From: Halostella litorea
GTDB taxonomy: Archaea > Halobacteriota > Halobacteria > Halobacteriales > Natronoarchaeaceae
Length of the DNA stretch: 64,000 nt
Direction: 5' to 3'
Assembly: GCF_004785955.1 (NCBI RefSeq)
Contig: NZ_ML214300.1
Span: forward strand, 87,223 to 151,222
Shown in pieces: positions 16,761 through 25,376 of the stretch. Under the pieces are notes generated by a model. The model made no database searches. It had not been told where the DNA came from and saw nothing but the letters and a program-made list of their open reading frames with translations. The position numbers and the translations under genes were made by a program. Numbering within the stretch: position 1 is the first letter of the stretch; each line of letters opens with the position of its first letter.

Positions 16761-16812
16761 ACGCCGTCAGAGCGACGGCGGGGGCTTGTACGTGTTGTTC
16801 CGGAGCCCGGCG

Positions 16813-17787
16813 CTACGCGGATGCCGCGTCGCTCGCGTCCAGGATCTCGTTGTAGCGGTTGCGGATGGTGACCTCGCTGACGTCGGCCACCTCGCCGACG
16901 GAGGACTGGGTCACCTTGTCGTCGGTGAGCAGCGAGGCGGCGTAGACGGCGGCGGCCGCGAGGCCGACCGGCGACTTCCCGCTGTGGACGCCCTCGTCTT
17001 TCGCGTCGCGCAGCAGTTCGCGGGCGCGGCGCTCGGCCCGGTCGCCGAGGCCCAGGTCGCTGGCGAACCGCGGCACGTAGCTCTCGGGGTCGGCGGGCTG
17101 GACCTCTAGGCCCAGTTCGCGGGCGACGTACCGGTACGTCCGGGCGATCTCGGTCTTCCCGACGCGGCTGACGGCGGCGAACTCGTCGAGGCTCCGCGGG
17201 GTGCCGGCCTGCCGGGCGGCGGCGTACAGCGCCGCCGTGGCGACGCCCTCGATGGAGCGGCCGGGGAGCAGGTCCTCGTCGAGCGCCCGTCGGTAGACGA
17301 CGCTGGCGGTCTCCCGGACGTTCTCGGGCAGGCCGAGCGCCGACGCCATCCGGTCTATCTCGCCGAGCGCCTGCTTCAGGTTGCGCTCCTTCGCGTCGCG
17401 GGTGCGAAAGCGCTCGTTCCAGGTGCGCAGGCGCTGCATCTTCTCGCGCTTCCGGGCCGAGAGCGTCCGGCCGCTGGCGTCTTTGTCCCGCCAGCCGATG
17501 TTCGTCGAGAGGCCGTCGTCGTGCATCATCTTCGTCGTCGGCGCGCCGACGCGGGACTTCTCTTCCTTCTCGGCGGCGTCGAACGCCCGCCACTCGGGGC
17601 CGCGGTCGATCTCGTCGGCCTCGACGACGAGGCCGCAGTCGGCACAGACCGTCTCGCCCTGGGCGGCGTCCGATTCGAGGGAGCCGCCACACTCCGGGCA
17701 GGCGAGGTCAGCCGTCGCCTCGTCGGCCGTTTCGGACTCGTCGCGCGTCCGCCCGTCCACGCGGGTTCTGGTGCTCGTGTCTGTCAT
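16813..17787 (-). CDS. tfb: Transcription initiation factor IIB (TFB)
   Basis: Archaeal TFIIB homologue that bridges TBP-DNA and RNA polymerase. The 324-aa protein has an N-terminal zinc ribbon (CPECGGSLESD...CADCGLV), the B-reader region RGPEWRAFDAAEKEEKSRVGAP, and two cyclin repeats (about residues 125-215 and 220-310) with VGKTEIARTYRYVARELGL and VSEVTIRNRYNEIL as the recognition helices. Haloarchaea carry several tfb genes, so this may be one of a set with partly specialised promoters. A T/A-rich ACTTAAATC at about 17850 is a candidate promoter. Confidence 0.96.
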   Translation of the reverse strand: MTDTSTRTRVDGRTRDESETADEATADLACPECGGSLESDAAQGETVCADCGLVVEADEIDRGPEWRAFDAAEKEEKSRVGAPTTKMMHDDGLSTNIGWRDKDASGRTLSARKREKMQRLRTWNERFRTRDAKERNLKQALGEIDRMASALGLPENVRETASVVYRRALDEDLLPGRSIEGVATAALYAAARQAGTPRSLDEFAAVSRVGKTEIARTYRYVARELGLEVQPADPESYVPRFASDLGLGDRAERRARELLRDAKDEGVHSGKSPVGLAAAAVYAASLLTDDKVTQSSVGEVADVSEVTIRNRYNEILDASDAASA

Positions 17788-17891
17788 GGTGTGGGGTCGG
17801 GAGGTGGCACCCGAAAACCGGTGAGTGCGATAATCTGTTGGGACTGTTCGGACTTAAATCTCCGGACAGCGGAAAGGGCGAGTGTCGCGAT

Positions 17892-17910
17892 ACCGGCCGT
17901 TTCGGCCGGT
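17892..17910. repeat. Short perfect hairpin between tfb and gatC
   Basis: ACCGGCCG-ttt-CGGCCGGT is a perfect 8-bp stem with a 3-nt loop in the 208-bp divergent spacer. It resembles the hairpins of the mosaic elements but without their conserved flanks. Its role is unknown. Nothing else is evident in the spacer apart from promoter-like AT-rich spots. Confidence 0.5.
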
Positions 17911-17995
17911 TCTACGCCGGGTTCTCGATCCGCGGTTCGCCCGGCCGCTCGCCCGTATCGAAACCCTTACTCCCGGGAAGGGAGTGCTCTCGGGC

Positions 17996-18274
17996 ATGAG
18001 CGACTCGCCCGTCGACCCCGACGAGGTGCGCCACGTCGCGGACCTGGCGCGGGTGGACCTGGCCGACGAGGACGTCGACCGGTTCGCCGAGCAGTTCGCC
18101 GACATCCTCGGCTACTTCGAGACGCTGGACGAGGTGCCCGAGGTGGACCGCGACGCCGACCTCGTCAACGTGATGCGCCCGGACGAGGTCCGGGAGGGAC
18201 TGACCCAGGCGGAGGCGCTGGACAACGCCGCCGAGACCGACGACGGCCACTTCGAGGGGCCGAACGTCTCATGA
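17996..18274 (+). CDS. gatC: Asp-tRNA(Asn)/Glu-tRNA(Gln) amidotransferase subunit C
   Basis: A 92-aa GatC, the small belt subunit that stabilises GatA and GatB. DPDEVRHVADLARVDLADEDVDRFAEQFADILGYFETLDEV is the family hallmark, and the C-terminus MRPDEVREGLTQAEALDNAAETDDGHFEGPNV is the typical extended tail. ATG 17996 is the natural start. The stop overlaps the gatA start by 4 bp (ATGA), so the subunits are made together. gatB is not in the window. Confidence 0.94.
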   Translation: MSDSPVDPDEVRHVADLARVDLADEDVDRFAEQFADILGYFETLDEVPEVDRDADLVNVMRPDEVREGLTQAEALDNAAETDDGHFEGPNVS

Positions 18275-19539
18275 GCCTGAACGCGTTCGTCACCGAGGAG
18301 CGGATCGAGGGGGCCGACGACGGCCCGCTCGCCGGCCGGACGGTCGCGGTCAAGGACAACATCTCGACGGAGGGCGTCCGCACCACCTGTGGCTCCGCGA
18401 TGCTGGAGGATTACGTGCCGCCGTACGACGCGACCGTCGTCGAGCGCCTGAAGGATGCGGGCGCGACGGTCGTCGGCAAGGCGAACATGGACGAGTTCGG
18501 GATGGGGTCGACCACCGAGACGTCGGCGTTCGGCCCGGTCGAGAACCCCGCCGCCGAGGGGCGCGTCCCCGGCGGCTCCTCGGGCGGCAGCGCGGCGGCC
18601 GTCGCGGCCGGCGAGGCCGACCTCGCGCTCGGTTCGGACACCGGCGGCTCCGTCCGCAACCCGGCGGCGTTCTGCGGCGTCGTCGGCATCAAGCCCACCT
18701 ACGGCCTCGTCTCGCGCTACGGCCTGGTCGCCTACGCGAACAGCCTGGAACAGATCGGCCCGCTCGCGCCGACCGTCGAGGAGGCCGCCGAACTGCTGGA
18801 CGTCATCGCCGGCGAGGACCCGCGGGACGCGACCACGCGGCCGGAGGGGACCGACTCCGACTACGCCGCCGCGGCGGACGGCGACGTCGACGGCATGGAG
18901 ATCGGCGTCCCGACGAACCTCGTGGAGGGGGCCGACGAGGGCGTCGTCGAGACGTTCTACGACGCGCTCGACGAACTCGAAGCCGCCGGCGCGTCGTACC
19001 ACGAGGTCGAACTCCCCTCGGTCGAGCACGCCGTCGAGGCGTACTACGTCATCGCCATGTCCGAGGCGTCGTCGAACCTCGCCCGGTTCGACGGCGTCCG
19101 GTACGGCCACCGCGCCGACAGCGACGGCAACTGGAACGAGGCGTTCTCCAAGACCCGCGACGAGGGGTTCGGCGAGGAGGTCAAACGCCGGATCCTGCTC
19201 GGCACGTACGCACTCTCGGCGGGCTACCACGACAAGTACTACAAGAAGGCACAGGACGCCCGCGCCTGGGTCAAGCGGGACTTCGACGAGGCGCTCGGCG
19301 AGGCCGACGTGCTCGCCAGCCCGACGATGCCCGTGCCGCCGTTCGAGCGCGGCGCGAGCCTGGACGACCCGCTGCAGATGTACCTCGCCGACGCCAACAC
19401 CGTCCCCGTCAACCTCGCCGACCTGCCCGCAATCTCCGTGCCCGCGGGCGAGACGGACGGCCTCCCCGTCGGGATCCAGTTCGTCGGGTCGGCGTTCGAC
19501 GAAGGGACGATAATCAGGGCCGGCAGCGCGCTGGCCTGA
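18271..19539 (+). CDS. gatA: Asp-tRNA(Asn)/Glu-tRNA(Gln) amidotransferase subunit A
   Basis: Amidase-signature glutaminase subunit that releases ammonia for transamidation of Glu-tRNA(Gln) and Asp-tRNA(Asn). The catalytic Lys lies in TVAVKDNIST, and the cis-Ser/Ser pair in VPGGSSGGSAAAVAAGEADLALGSDTGGSVRNPAAFCG. IGVPTNL, KRRILLGTYALSAGYHDKYY and ISVPAGETDGLPVGIQFVG are standard GatA blocks. At 422 aa it is slightly shorter than bacterial GatA, as in other haloarchaea. It is translationally coupled to gatC. Confidence 0.95.
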   Translation: MSLNAFVTEERIEGADDGPLAGRTVAVKDNISTEGVRTTCGSAMLEDYVPPYDATVVERLKDAGATVVGKANMDEFGMGSTTETSAFGPVENPAAEGRVPGGSSGGSAAAVAAGEADLALGSDTGGSVRNPAAFCGVVGIKPTYGLVSRYGLVAYANSLEQIGPLAPTVEEAAELLDVIAGEDPRDATTRPEGTDSDYAAAADGDVDGMEIGVPTNLVEGADEGVVETFYDALDELEAAGASYHEVELPSVEHAVEAYYVIAMSEASSNLARFDGVRYGHRADSDGNWNEAFSKTRDEGFGEEVKRRILLGTYALSAGYHDKYYKKAQDARAWVKRDFDEALGEADVLASPTMPVPPFERGASLDDPLQMYLADANTVPVNLADLPAISVPAGETDGLPVGIQFVGSAFDEGTIIRAGSALA

Positions 19540-19574
19540 GCGACGGCACGGCCGTTTCGAGCGATTCCTGCCGC

Positions 19575-20429
19575 TTATCCCGAACGTTCAGTCGAGACGA
19601 CCTCACCGCTCCGGTCGAGCGTGAGCGACAGCGTCTCGCCGGCCCGTTCGGTCTCGACCCGCAGCCGGAGCGGGTCCTCCGAGGCGACCGTCTCCGACCC
19701 CGGCACGCAGAAGTCCAGCGTCCAGAACGGGACGGTCCGGACGTCGACCCCGTGGTCGTGGTGGAACCCGATCACGGCGGGGTGGCCGACGAGGAACAGG
19801 CCGACCGGGATCCCGTGGACGAACCCACATCGGTCGCACTCGCCGCGGTAGTGGTAGTGGTCCGGGCCGACGCCGCCGTACTCGATGCGCCCCTCGACGC
19901 GACCCCCGCACTCCGAGCAGATGCCGCGTCGGGTCAGTTCACCCCACCTGCTTTCGAGGAACGTCACCCGTTCGGCGATCGCCGCCTCGGGGTGGGATTC
20001 GAGCAGGCCGGGCGGCACCGAGAGGCCGACGGCGTGCTCGTCCGTGCCACATTCGAGTCGGAGAACGCCGTCCTCGTACCGCAACCGGACCGCGTCGTCG
20101 CAGAAGAGGCAGGTGCCCGGAACGTCGACCGGCCCCCACGTCCACCCGGGATCGAAGTCGCCGGAGGCGACGGCCGACACCACCTCCATGCCGACGCGGG
20201 AGATCCGGTAGCCCTCCGGCCCGTCGACGACGAGGTCGTCGAGGCGGTCGAGGTGGTAGTTGAAGTTCCCGTTGTCGCGGACGCCGGCGGCCTCCCGGAG
20301 TTCGCTGTACTCCAGCCACGGGTCGGCCGGGTCGTCGCCGTGTGCGGACGCCAGCGCCCGCAACACGGAAAGCCGCGTCGAGTTGGTCGCCCGCTCGAAG
20401 GCCTCGGTGGGGTCCGGTCGGCCGCTCAT
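19575..20429 (-). CDS. ArsR-like HTH protein with zinc-ribbon domains
   Basis: A 284-aa regulator. Residues 8-85 form a winged helix (ATNSTRLSVLRALASAH...YSELREAAGVRDNGNFNYHLDRLDDLV). The C-terminal part holds two Cys pairs likely to bind zinc: one split between CLFC (near 108) and a later single Cys, and a clearer ribbon CSECGGRVEGR...CDRCGFVHG near 195-225. The fold of residues 230-284 is unclear. The family is common in haloarchaea, with no known target. It diverges from the DUF5788-like gene across 198 bp that contain a short inverted repeat. Confidence 0.8.
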   Translation of the reverse strand: MSGRPDPTEAFERATNSTRLSVLRALASAHGDDPADPWLEYSELREAAGVRDNGNFNYHLDRLDDLVVDGPEGYRISRVGMEVVSAVASGDFDPGWTWGPVDVPGTCLFCDDAVRLRYEDGVLRLECGTDEHAVGLSVPPGLLESHPEAAIAERVTFLESRWGELTRRGICSECGGRVEGRIEYGGVGPDHYHYRGECDRCGFVHGIPVGLFLVGHPAVIGFHHDHGVDVRTVPFWTLDFCVPGSETVASEDPLRLRVETERAGETLSLTLDRSGEVVSTERSG

Positions 20430-20489
20430 CGTCCCGGGGTACGGCCGTCGTCGTGTAAACGTTGGCGTCGGGTCGCCCCGATAGTATCA

Positions 20490-20502
20490 ACTCTGTTAGA
20501 GT
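20490..20502. promoter_or_regulatory. Short inverted repeat in a divergent spacer
   Basis: ACTCT-gtt-AGAGT is a perfect 5-bp inverted repeat in a locally AT-rich patch, 61 bp before the HTH start at 20429. It is a candidate operator for that regulator. The rest of 20430-20627 shows nothing clear. Confidence 0.35.
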
Positions 20503-20627
20503 AATCCGTTGCTCCGAACGCATATTCCCGCGGCGGGCCAACCGCCGGATATGACGGCCATCCGGCATCGCGTCGCGGCGGCCACGTCGAACCGGCCGAC
20601 GACCGCTTCCGCGGGCGGGGACGAGCC

Positions 20628-21038
20628 ATGAACGAGCGGCGTCGGGAGGAACTGCTGAGCCGGGTCAACCGGACGAGCGGCACCGTCGGCGGGTCGATGC
20701 CCGAGTCGATCCGGGTCGACGGCAGGTCCGTCCCGGTCCGCGAGTTCTACTTCGAACTGTCGGACCGGGCGGACCTGTCGCCCGAGGAGCGCGGTCGGGT
20801 CGAGGACGTGCTCTCGTACCTGCGCCGGGAGCGACTGGCGCTCGTCGGGCGGATCCGGGACGGCGACGTCGACTGCGAGACGGGCGAGTCGCTGGTGGCG
20901 GAGGTCCGGGACCTCGACCGGGCGATAAACGCCTTCGAGTCGCTGGAGGACCCGGACTACGGCGAGCAGGTCCGGCGGGAGCGGATCGAGTCGGCGCGGG
21001 AACTGATCGAGATGATGCGGGAGTTCGGCAAATTATAG
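20628..21038 (+). CDS. DUF5788-like protein
   Basis: A 136-aa charged, mostly helical protein: NERRREELLSRVNRTSGTVGGSMPESIRVDGRSVPVREFYFEL, then GRVEDVLSYLRRERLALVGRIRDGDVDCETGESLVAEVRDLDRAINAFESL. The layout (short N-terminal strand region, then two long helices) matches the haloarchaeal DUF5788 proteins as I remember them. No catalytic motif is seen. It is convergent with the aminotransferase gene, 25 bp apart. Function unknown. Confidence 0.75.
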   Translation: MNERRREELLSRVNRTSGTVGGSMPESIRVDGRSVPVREFYFELSDRADLSPEERGRVEDVLSYLRRERLALVGRIRDGDVDCETGESLVAEVRDLDRAINAFESLEDPDYGEQVRRERIESARELIEMMREFGKL

Positions 21039-21063
21039 CCGCCGGATCCGGTCCGACGGGGTC

Positions 21064-22200
21064 CTACAGGAACGCCTCGATCCGGTCCATCGCCTCCTTC
21101 AGGTCCTTCGTCCCGGTCGCGTAGGAGACACGCAGGTGACCTTCGCCGCCCTCGCCGAAGGCGTCGCCGGGGACGACCGCGACGCCCTGGGCTTCGAGCA
21201 GGTCCTCGGCGAACGCCTCGGCGTCGCCGCCGGGGGCCTCCGGGAACACGTAGAACGCGCCCTTCGCCTCGAAGCAGTCGATCCCCATCTCGTCGAACCG
21301 CGAGAGGACGAGCTTCCGGCGGCGGTCGTAGGTGGCGACCATCTCCGCGACGGCGTCGTCGCAGGTCCGCAGCGCCTCGACGGCGGCGTGCTGGGCGGTC
21401 GTCGGGGCCGACAGCATCGAGTACTGGTGGATGCGGTTCATCGCGGCGGTCGCCTCCGGCGGCGCGAGCGCGTAGCCCAGCCGGAGGCCGGTCATCGCGT
21501 ACGCCTTCGAGAAGCCGTTGAACACGACGGTGCGCTCGCGCATCCCCGGGAGCGTGGCGATCGAGGTGTGGTCGTGGCCGTACGTGAGTTCGGCGTATAT
21601 CTCGTCGGCGAACACCGTCAGGTCGTGCTCGCGGACGAACTCCGCGACCGGTTCGAGTTCGGACTCGGTCATCACCGCGCCGGTCGGGTTGTTCGGGTAA
21701 CAGAAGATCAGCGCCTCGGCGTCGGCCGCGCCGCTCTCGGCGAGGCGCTCGTACGTGAGCTTGAACTCGTCGGCCTCGCGGGTCGGCACCGGGAGCGGGT
21801 CGCCGTCGGCGAAGATGACGCTGGGCGCGTAGGAGATGTACGACGGCTGGGGCACCGCGACGGCGTCGCCGGGGTCGACCAGCGCCCGCATCGCCACGTC
21901 GACGCCCTCGCTGACGCCCGTCGTGACGAGGACCTCGTCGTCCGGGTCGTACTGCAGGTCGTAGCGCTCGGCGACGTGGTCGGCGATCGCCTCGCGCAGG
22001 TCGGCCTTGCCCCGGTTCGCGGTGTAGGAGGTCTTGCCGCGCTCCAGCGAGTCGATCGCCGCGTCGCGGGCGGCCCACGGCGCGGAGAAGTCCGGCTCGC
22101 CGACCCCCAGCGAGATCACGTCCTCCTTCTCCTCGGCGAGTTCGAAGAACTTCCGGATGCCCGACGGCGGGACCCGCTGGACGCGCTCCGACGGCTTCAT
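21064..22200 (-). CDS. PLP-dependent class I aminotransferase
   Basis: A 378-aa fold-type I aminotransferase. The PLP-binding Lys232 lies in FNGFSKAYAMTGLRLGY; NPTG is at 171-174 and ADEIY at 199-203. The N-terminal PPSGIRKFFELAEEKEDVISLGVGEPDF is typical of archaeal aspartate/aromatic aminotransferases (AspC/ArAT group). The Lrp-type gene upstream overlaps its start by 4 bp, so the pair forms an operon, and control by amino-acid level through the Lrp protein is likely. The exact amino donor is not determined. Confidence 0.92.
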   Translation of the reverse strand: MKPSERVQRVPPSGIRKFFELAEEKEDVISLGVGEPDFSAPWAARDAAIDSLERGKTSYTANRGKADLREAIADHVAERYDLQYDPDDEVLVTTGVSEGVDVAMRALVDPGDAVAVPQPSYISYAPSVIFADGDPLPVPTREADEFKLTYERLAESGAADAEALIFCYPNNPTGAVMTESELEPVAEFVREHDLTVFADEIYAELTYGHDHTSIATLPGMRERTVVFNGFSKAYAMTGLRLGYALAPPEATAAMNRIHQYSMLSAPTTAQHAAVEALRTCDDAVAEMVATYDRRRKLVLSRFDEMGIDCFEAKGAFYVFPEAPGGDAEAFAEDLLEAQGVAVVPGDAFGEGGEGHLRVSYATGTKDLKEAMDRIEAFL

Positions 22201-22685
22201 GGGGAGATCGACAGCCGGTCGTCGCCGTGGCCGTCCTCGAACTCGATGCCGCGGTCCTTGTACGTCTCCATCACGTAGTGGGTGACCGTCTGGGTGATCT
22301 CCGGCGTCGGGGCCACCTTCTCGCTGATGAAGTTCGACACCTCCTGGAGCGAGTCGCCCTCCACCTCCAGGTGGAAGTCGTAGTCGCCGCTGACGAGCTG
22401 GAGCGTGGTCACCTCGGGGAAGCGACCGAGGCGCTCGGCGATGTCGTCGTACCCCGTCTCGCGGTCGAGCGTGACGTTCAACTCGACCTCGGCGCGGATG
22501 TGTTCCTCCTTGACGCGGTGCCAGTCGACGACGGCCTGATACCCGCGGATGATCCCCTCGGATTCGAGTGTCTCGATGGTCGAGACAACCTCCTCCTCGG
22601 AGAGGTCGGTCATCCGCGCCAGATCCTCGGTGGAGTAGCGCGCGTTCTCCAGCAGGAGGTCGAGCAGTTCGCGCTTGGCGGTCAT
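22197..22685 (-). CDS. Lrp/AsnC family regulator
   Basis: A 162-aa regulator with an N-terminal HTH (KRELLDLLLENARYSTEDLARMTDLSEEEVVSTIETLESEGII) and a C-terminal RAM ligand-binding domain (VELNVTLDRETGYDDIAERLGRFPEVTTLQLVSGDYDFHLEVEG). Such proteins sense amino acids and form octamers. It is the first gene of a two-gene operon with the aminotransferase, overlapping by ATGA. The C-terminal tail after HYVMETYKDRGIEFE is rich in acidic residues. Confidence 0.92.
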   Translation of the reverse strand: MTAKRELLDLLLENARYSTEDLARMTDLSEEEVVSTIETLESEGIIRGYQAVVDWHRVKEEHIRAEVELNVTLDRETGYDDIAERLGRFPEVTTLQLVSGDYDFHLEVEGDSLQEVSNFISEKVAPTPEITQTVTHYVMETYKDRGIEFEDGHGDDRLSISP

Positions 22686-22793
22686 GTGTAGGGCAGTCGG
22701 CGGGGGCGGCAAAAGGGTTTCCCGTCCGTGCAAACCTCTCACGCAGGGCGGCCGAGTCGAAAGCCTATCCGGGGTCGGTCGCCCACGACGCAC

Positions 22794-23210
22794 ATGAACC
22801 ACATCGGCTGGGCGATAGTCGCCCTCCTCGCCTACACGATGGTCGCACCGCTGATGAAGATAGCCACGGAGTCGATACCGAGCGACGTGGCGACGTTCGT
22901 CTCGAACCTGATCCTCGTCGCCGTCGCGCTCGTGTTCGTCCTCCGCGCGGACCAGTCCGTCACCCGCTACCTGATACACCCGAAAGCGCCGTACATGTAC
23001 GGCGCGGGCCTCTGTCTGGCGATCGGGATCCTCTCGTACTACCGGGCGCTGTCGATGGGGGCCGTCAGCGTCGTGACGCCCGTGTTCGGGCTCTTCCTCG
23101 TGACGAGTTCGCTGCTCGGCATCGTCTTCCTCGACGAGTCGTTCACCGGGCGCAAACTGCTCGGCATCGGCTTCGCGGTGCTGGCGGTGTACTTCACGAC
23201 CGTCGAGTAA
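22794..23210 (+). CDS. Half-size EamA (DMT) transporter
   Basis: A 138-aa membrane protein carrying a single EamA repeat with four or five helices: HIGWAIVALLAYTMVAPLMKIA, FVSNLILVAVALVFVL, GAGLCLAIGILSYYRALSMGAVSVVTPVFGLFLVTSSLLGIVFLDESF, LLGIGFAVLAVYF. Full-length members have two repeats, so this one would need to pair. The substrate is unknown. It stands between the Lrp operon and a thioredoxin-fold gene. Confidence 0.82.
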   Translation: MNHIGWAIVALLAYTMVAPLMKIATESIPSDVATFVSNLILVAVALVFVLRADQSVTRYLIHPKAPYMYGAGLCLAIGILSYYRALSMGAVSVVTPVFGLFLVTSSLLGIVFLDESFTGRKLLGIGFAVLAVYFTTVE

Positions 23211-23243
23211 AGCCATAAGCCGCCGCGGTGCCGATCCCCACGC

Positions 23244-23807
23244 ATGGTGATGATGGAGTCCGACTCCGAACTGGAGCGCGGCGACGAGGCGCCCGACTTC
23301 GACCTCCCCGGCGTCGACGGTGAGCGACACTCGCTCGACGACTTCGCGGGCTACGACGCGCTGCTGGTCGTGTTCACCTGCAACCACTGCCCGTACGCGC
23401 AGGCGAAGTTCGACCTGCTCAACGACCTCGCCGACGAGTACGACGACGCCGCCGTCGTCGGGATCAACCCCAACGACGCCGAGGAGTACCCCGACGACTC
23501 CTTCGAGAGGATGCGCGAGTTCGTCGACGACGGCCGTGTCGCCTACGACGCCTACCTCCGCGACGAGGCACAGACGGTCGCGGCGACGTACGGCGCGGTC
23601 TGCACGCCGGACCCGTTCCTGTTCCGGAACGACGGCGGCACCTTCCGGCTGGCCTACCACGGCCGCCTCGACGACGCGCCGAACCCGGACGACGAGCCGT
23701 CCCGGTTCCAGGTCCGCGAGGCGATAGACGCCGTGCTGGCGGGCGAGGCGGTCGATATCGAGGAGCAGCCCTCGCGGGGCTGTTCGATCAAGTGGAAAGA
23801 GGACTGA
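23244..23807 (+). CDS. Thioredoxin-fold AhpC/TSA-type redox protein
   Basis: A 187-aa thioredoxin-like protein with a CNHC active site (Cys46, Cys49) in LVVFTCNHCPYAQAKFD, preceded by GDEAPDFDLPGVDGERHSLDDFAGYDALL, which is the AhpC/TSA N-terminal pattern. The family fits thiol peroxidase or thiol-disulphide oxidoreductase activity; two Cys spaced CxxC favour the latter. The C-terminus SRGCSIKWKED is a usual ending of this subgroup. Start ATG 23244; ATG 23250 and 23253 are nearby alternatives. Confidence 0.86.
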   Translation: MVMMESDSELERGDEAPDFDLPGVDGERHSLDDFAGYDALLVVFTCNHCPYAQAKFDLLNDLADEYDDAAVVGINPNDAEEYPDDSFERMREFVDDGRVAYDAYLRDEAQTVAATYGAVCTPDPFLFRNDGGTFRLAYHGRLDDAPNPDDEPSRFQVREAIDAVLAGEAVDIEEQPSRGCSIKWKED

Positions 23808-23868
23808 CGGACCGTCGCCGGGCCGAGCGGCCCAAAGCATTTCTCCCGACCCGACGAAGGGACGAGGC

Positions 23869-24120
23869 ATGTCGAACGACGAGCCCTCCGGTCCCACGAA
23901 GTCGGGATACGTCGTCATTGCGAGTCTCCTCGTCGCCCTCGCCGTCCCACTCGTCGGCGGCTGGTCGTACCTCCCGCTGTCCGGCCTGTCGCTTGCCGTC
24001 GGCGTCGTCGCCCTGATCACCGGGATGCACTACAGCGGGGACGACGACGGCGAGGGGAAAGACGAGGACCGCGGCAGGCGCGAGAAGGAAGTCGAGGCGT
24101 TCGAGGACGGGTTCGCCTGA
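23869..24120 (+). CDS. Small membrane protein with charged tail
   Basis: An 83-aa protein with two hydrophobic stretches (GYVVIASLLVALAVPLVGGW and LPLSGLSLAVGVVALITGMHY) followed by a highly charged tail (DDDGEGKDEDRGRREKEVEAFEDGF). The codon pattern is like the neighbours', so it is probably a true gene. It lies downstream of the thioredoxin-fold gene and is convergent with the Old Yellow Enzyme gene. No function can be inferred. Confidence 0.65.
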   Translation: MSNDEPSGPTKSGYVVIASLLVALAVPLVGGWSYLPLSGLSLAVGVVALITGMHYSGDDDGEGKDEDRGRREKEVEAFEDGFA

Positions 24121-24142
24121 CCCGGTGCGTCCGGGGCCGGTC

Positions 24143-25231
24143 TCAGAACCCGCGGCGGTACTGCACCGGCACGTCCGCGCGGTCCAGCGCGTCGAGCGCT
24201 TCGGCCGCGTGGAGCGCGAAGTATGGGTCCCGCAAGTGCTCGCGGCCCACGACCGCGAGGTCCGCGCGGTCGTTGCGGACGACGGCGTCGGCCTGCTGGG
24301 CGGTCGTGATCCCGCCGACAGCGCCGACCGCGGCGTCGGTTCCCTCGGCGACGCGCTCGGCGTAGGGCACCTGATAGTTCGGCCCGCCGTGGGGCACCTG
24401 CTGGTCGGGGTGGATCCCGCCGGCGCTCACGTCGATCAGGTCCGCGCCGTCCTCGGCCAGCAGGCCGGCCAGCCGCGCGGTGTCGTCGACGGTCCAGGAC
24501 TCGCGGTCGGGGAGCCAGTCGGTCGCGGAGACGCGGACGAACACCGGCTTCCCGTCGGGCCAGACGGCCCGGACGCGCCGGGTCACCTCGCGGACGATCC
24601 GCGCCCGGTCCTCGAAGCTCCCGCCGTACTCGTCGTCGCGGCGGTTCGTCACCGGCGAGAGGAACTCGTGGAGGAGGTAGCCGTGGGCGGCGTGGACCTC
24701 CGCGACCTCGAAGCCGGCCGCGAGGGCGCGCTCGGCGGCGGCCTCGAACGAGTCGATCACGTCCTCGACGTCCCCCCGGTCCAGCCGCCGGGTCGCCGGC
24801 GGTTCGTCGTCGTAGGGGTACGGCTCGGCGCTCGGTGCGACCGTCTCCCAGCCGCCCTCGTCGGGGCCCAGCGGGCGGCTCCCGTCCCGCGGCGGGGTCT
24901 TGCTGGCCTTCCGGCCGGCGTGGGCGAGCTGGATCGCCGGGACCGCGCCGTGCTCGCGGACGAACTCCGCGACGGGCGCGAGCGCGTCGGCGTGCTCGTC
25001 GCTCCAGATGCCCAGGTCCTGTGGCGTGATTCGGCCGCGGGACTCGACCGCCGTCGCCTCGGCCATCACCACGCCCGCGCCGCCGACGGCGCGGCTCCCG
25101 AGGTGGACGCGGTGCCAGTCGGTCGCCAGCCCGTCCCGATCACAGGAGTACTGGCACATCGGCGAGACCATCACGCGGTTCCGTATCTCCGTCCCGCGCA
25201 GCGTCAGCGGCGTAAACAGGTCGTCGGTCAT
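24143..25231 (-). CDS. Old Yellow Enzyme-like NADH:flavin oxidoreductase
   Basis: A 362-aa FMN-dependent TIM-barrel ene-reductase of the YqjM type. Seen are LFTPLTLRGTEIRNRVMVSPMCQYS, QLAHAGRKAS, HAAHGYLLHEFLSPVTNRRDDEYGGSFEDRARIVREV and VGREHLRDPYFALHAAE. Members reduce activated C=C bonds of enones or enoates with NAD(P)H. ATG 25231 begins MTDDLFTPL, the usual N-terminus; the frame upstream of it is unrelated. The native substrate is not evident. Confidence 0.92.
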   Translation of the reverse strand: MTDDLFTPLTLRGTEIRNRVMVSPMCQYSCDRDGLATDWHRVHLGSRAVGGAGVVMAEATAVESRGRITPQDLGIWSDEHADALAPVAEFVREHGAVPAIQLAHAGRKASKTPPRDGSRPLGPDEGGWETVAPSAEPYPYDDEPPATRRLDRGDVEDVIDSFEAAAERALAAGFEVAEVHAAHGYLLHEFLSPVTNRRDDEYGGSFEDRARIVREVTRRVRAVWPDGKPVFVRVSATDWLPDRESWTVDDTARLAGLLAEDGADLIDVSAGGIHPDQQVPHGGPNYQVPYAERVAEGTDAAVGAVGGITTAQQADAVVRNDRADLAVVGREHLRDPYFALHAAEALDALDRADVPVQYRRGF

Positions 25232-25376
25232 CCTTCGACGGTAGCCGCCACGCGGGAAAAACCGACACGGAGCGGGACGGGTTTGCCGGGAGCGGCGAGC
25301 GGCGCACGGCTCGCGGCGACCGGAGGGTGTCGCCGGATCCGAACCGCACAAGGGGGCGAGTCGGCTGGGGCCACCT

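Noticed and set aside
17892..17910. Fourth copy of the hairpin-mosaic element
   Set aside because: It has the stem and 3-nt loop style but none of the conserved linkers, so it is recorded only as a lone hairpin.
17996..19539. Possible missing gatB as evidence of a broken operon
   Set aside because: In many archaea gatB (or gatD/E) lies elsewhere, so its absence here is not abnormal.
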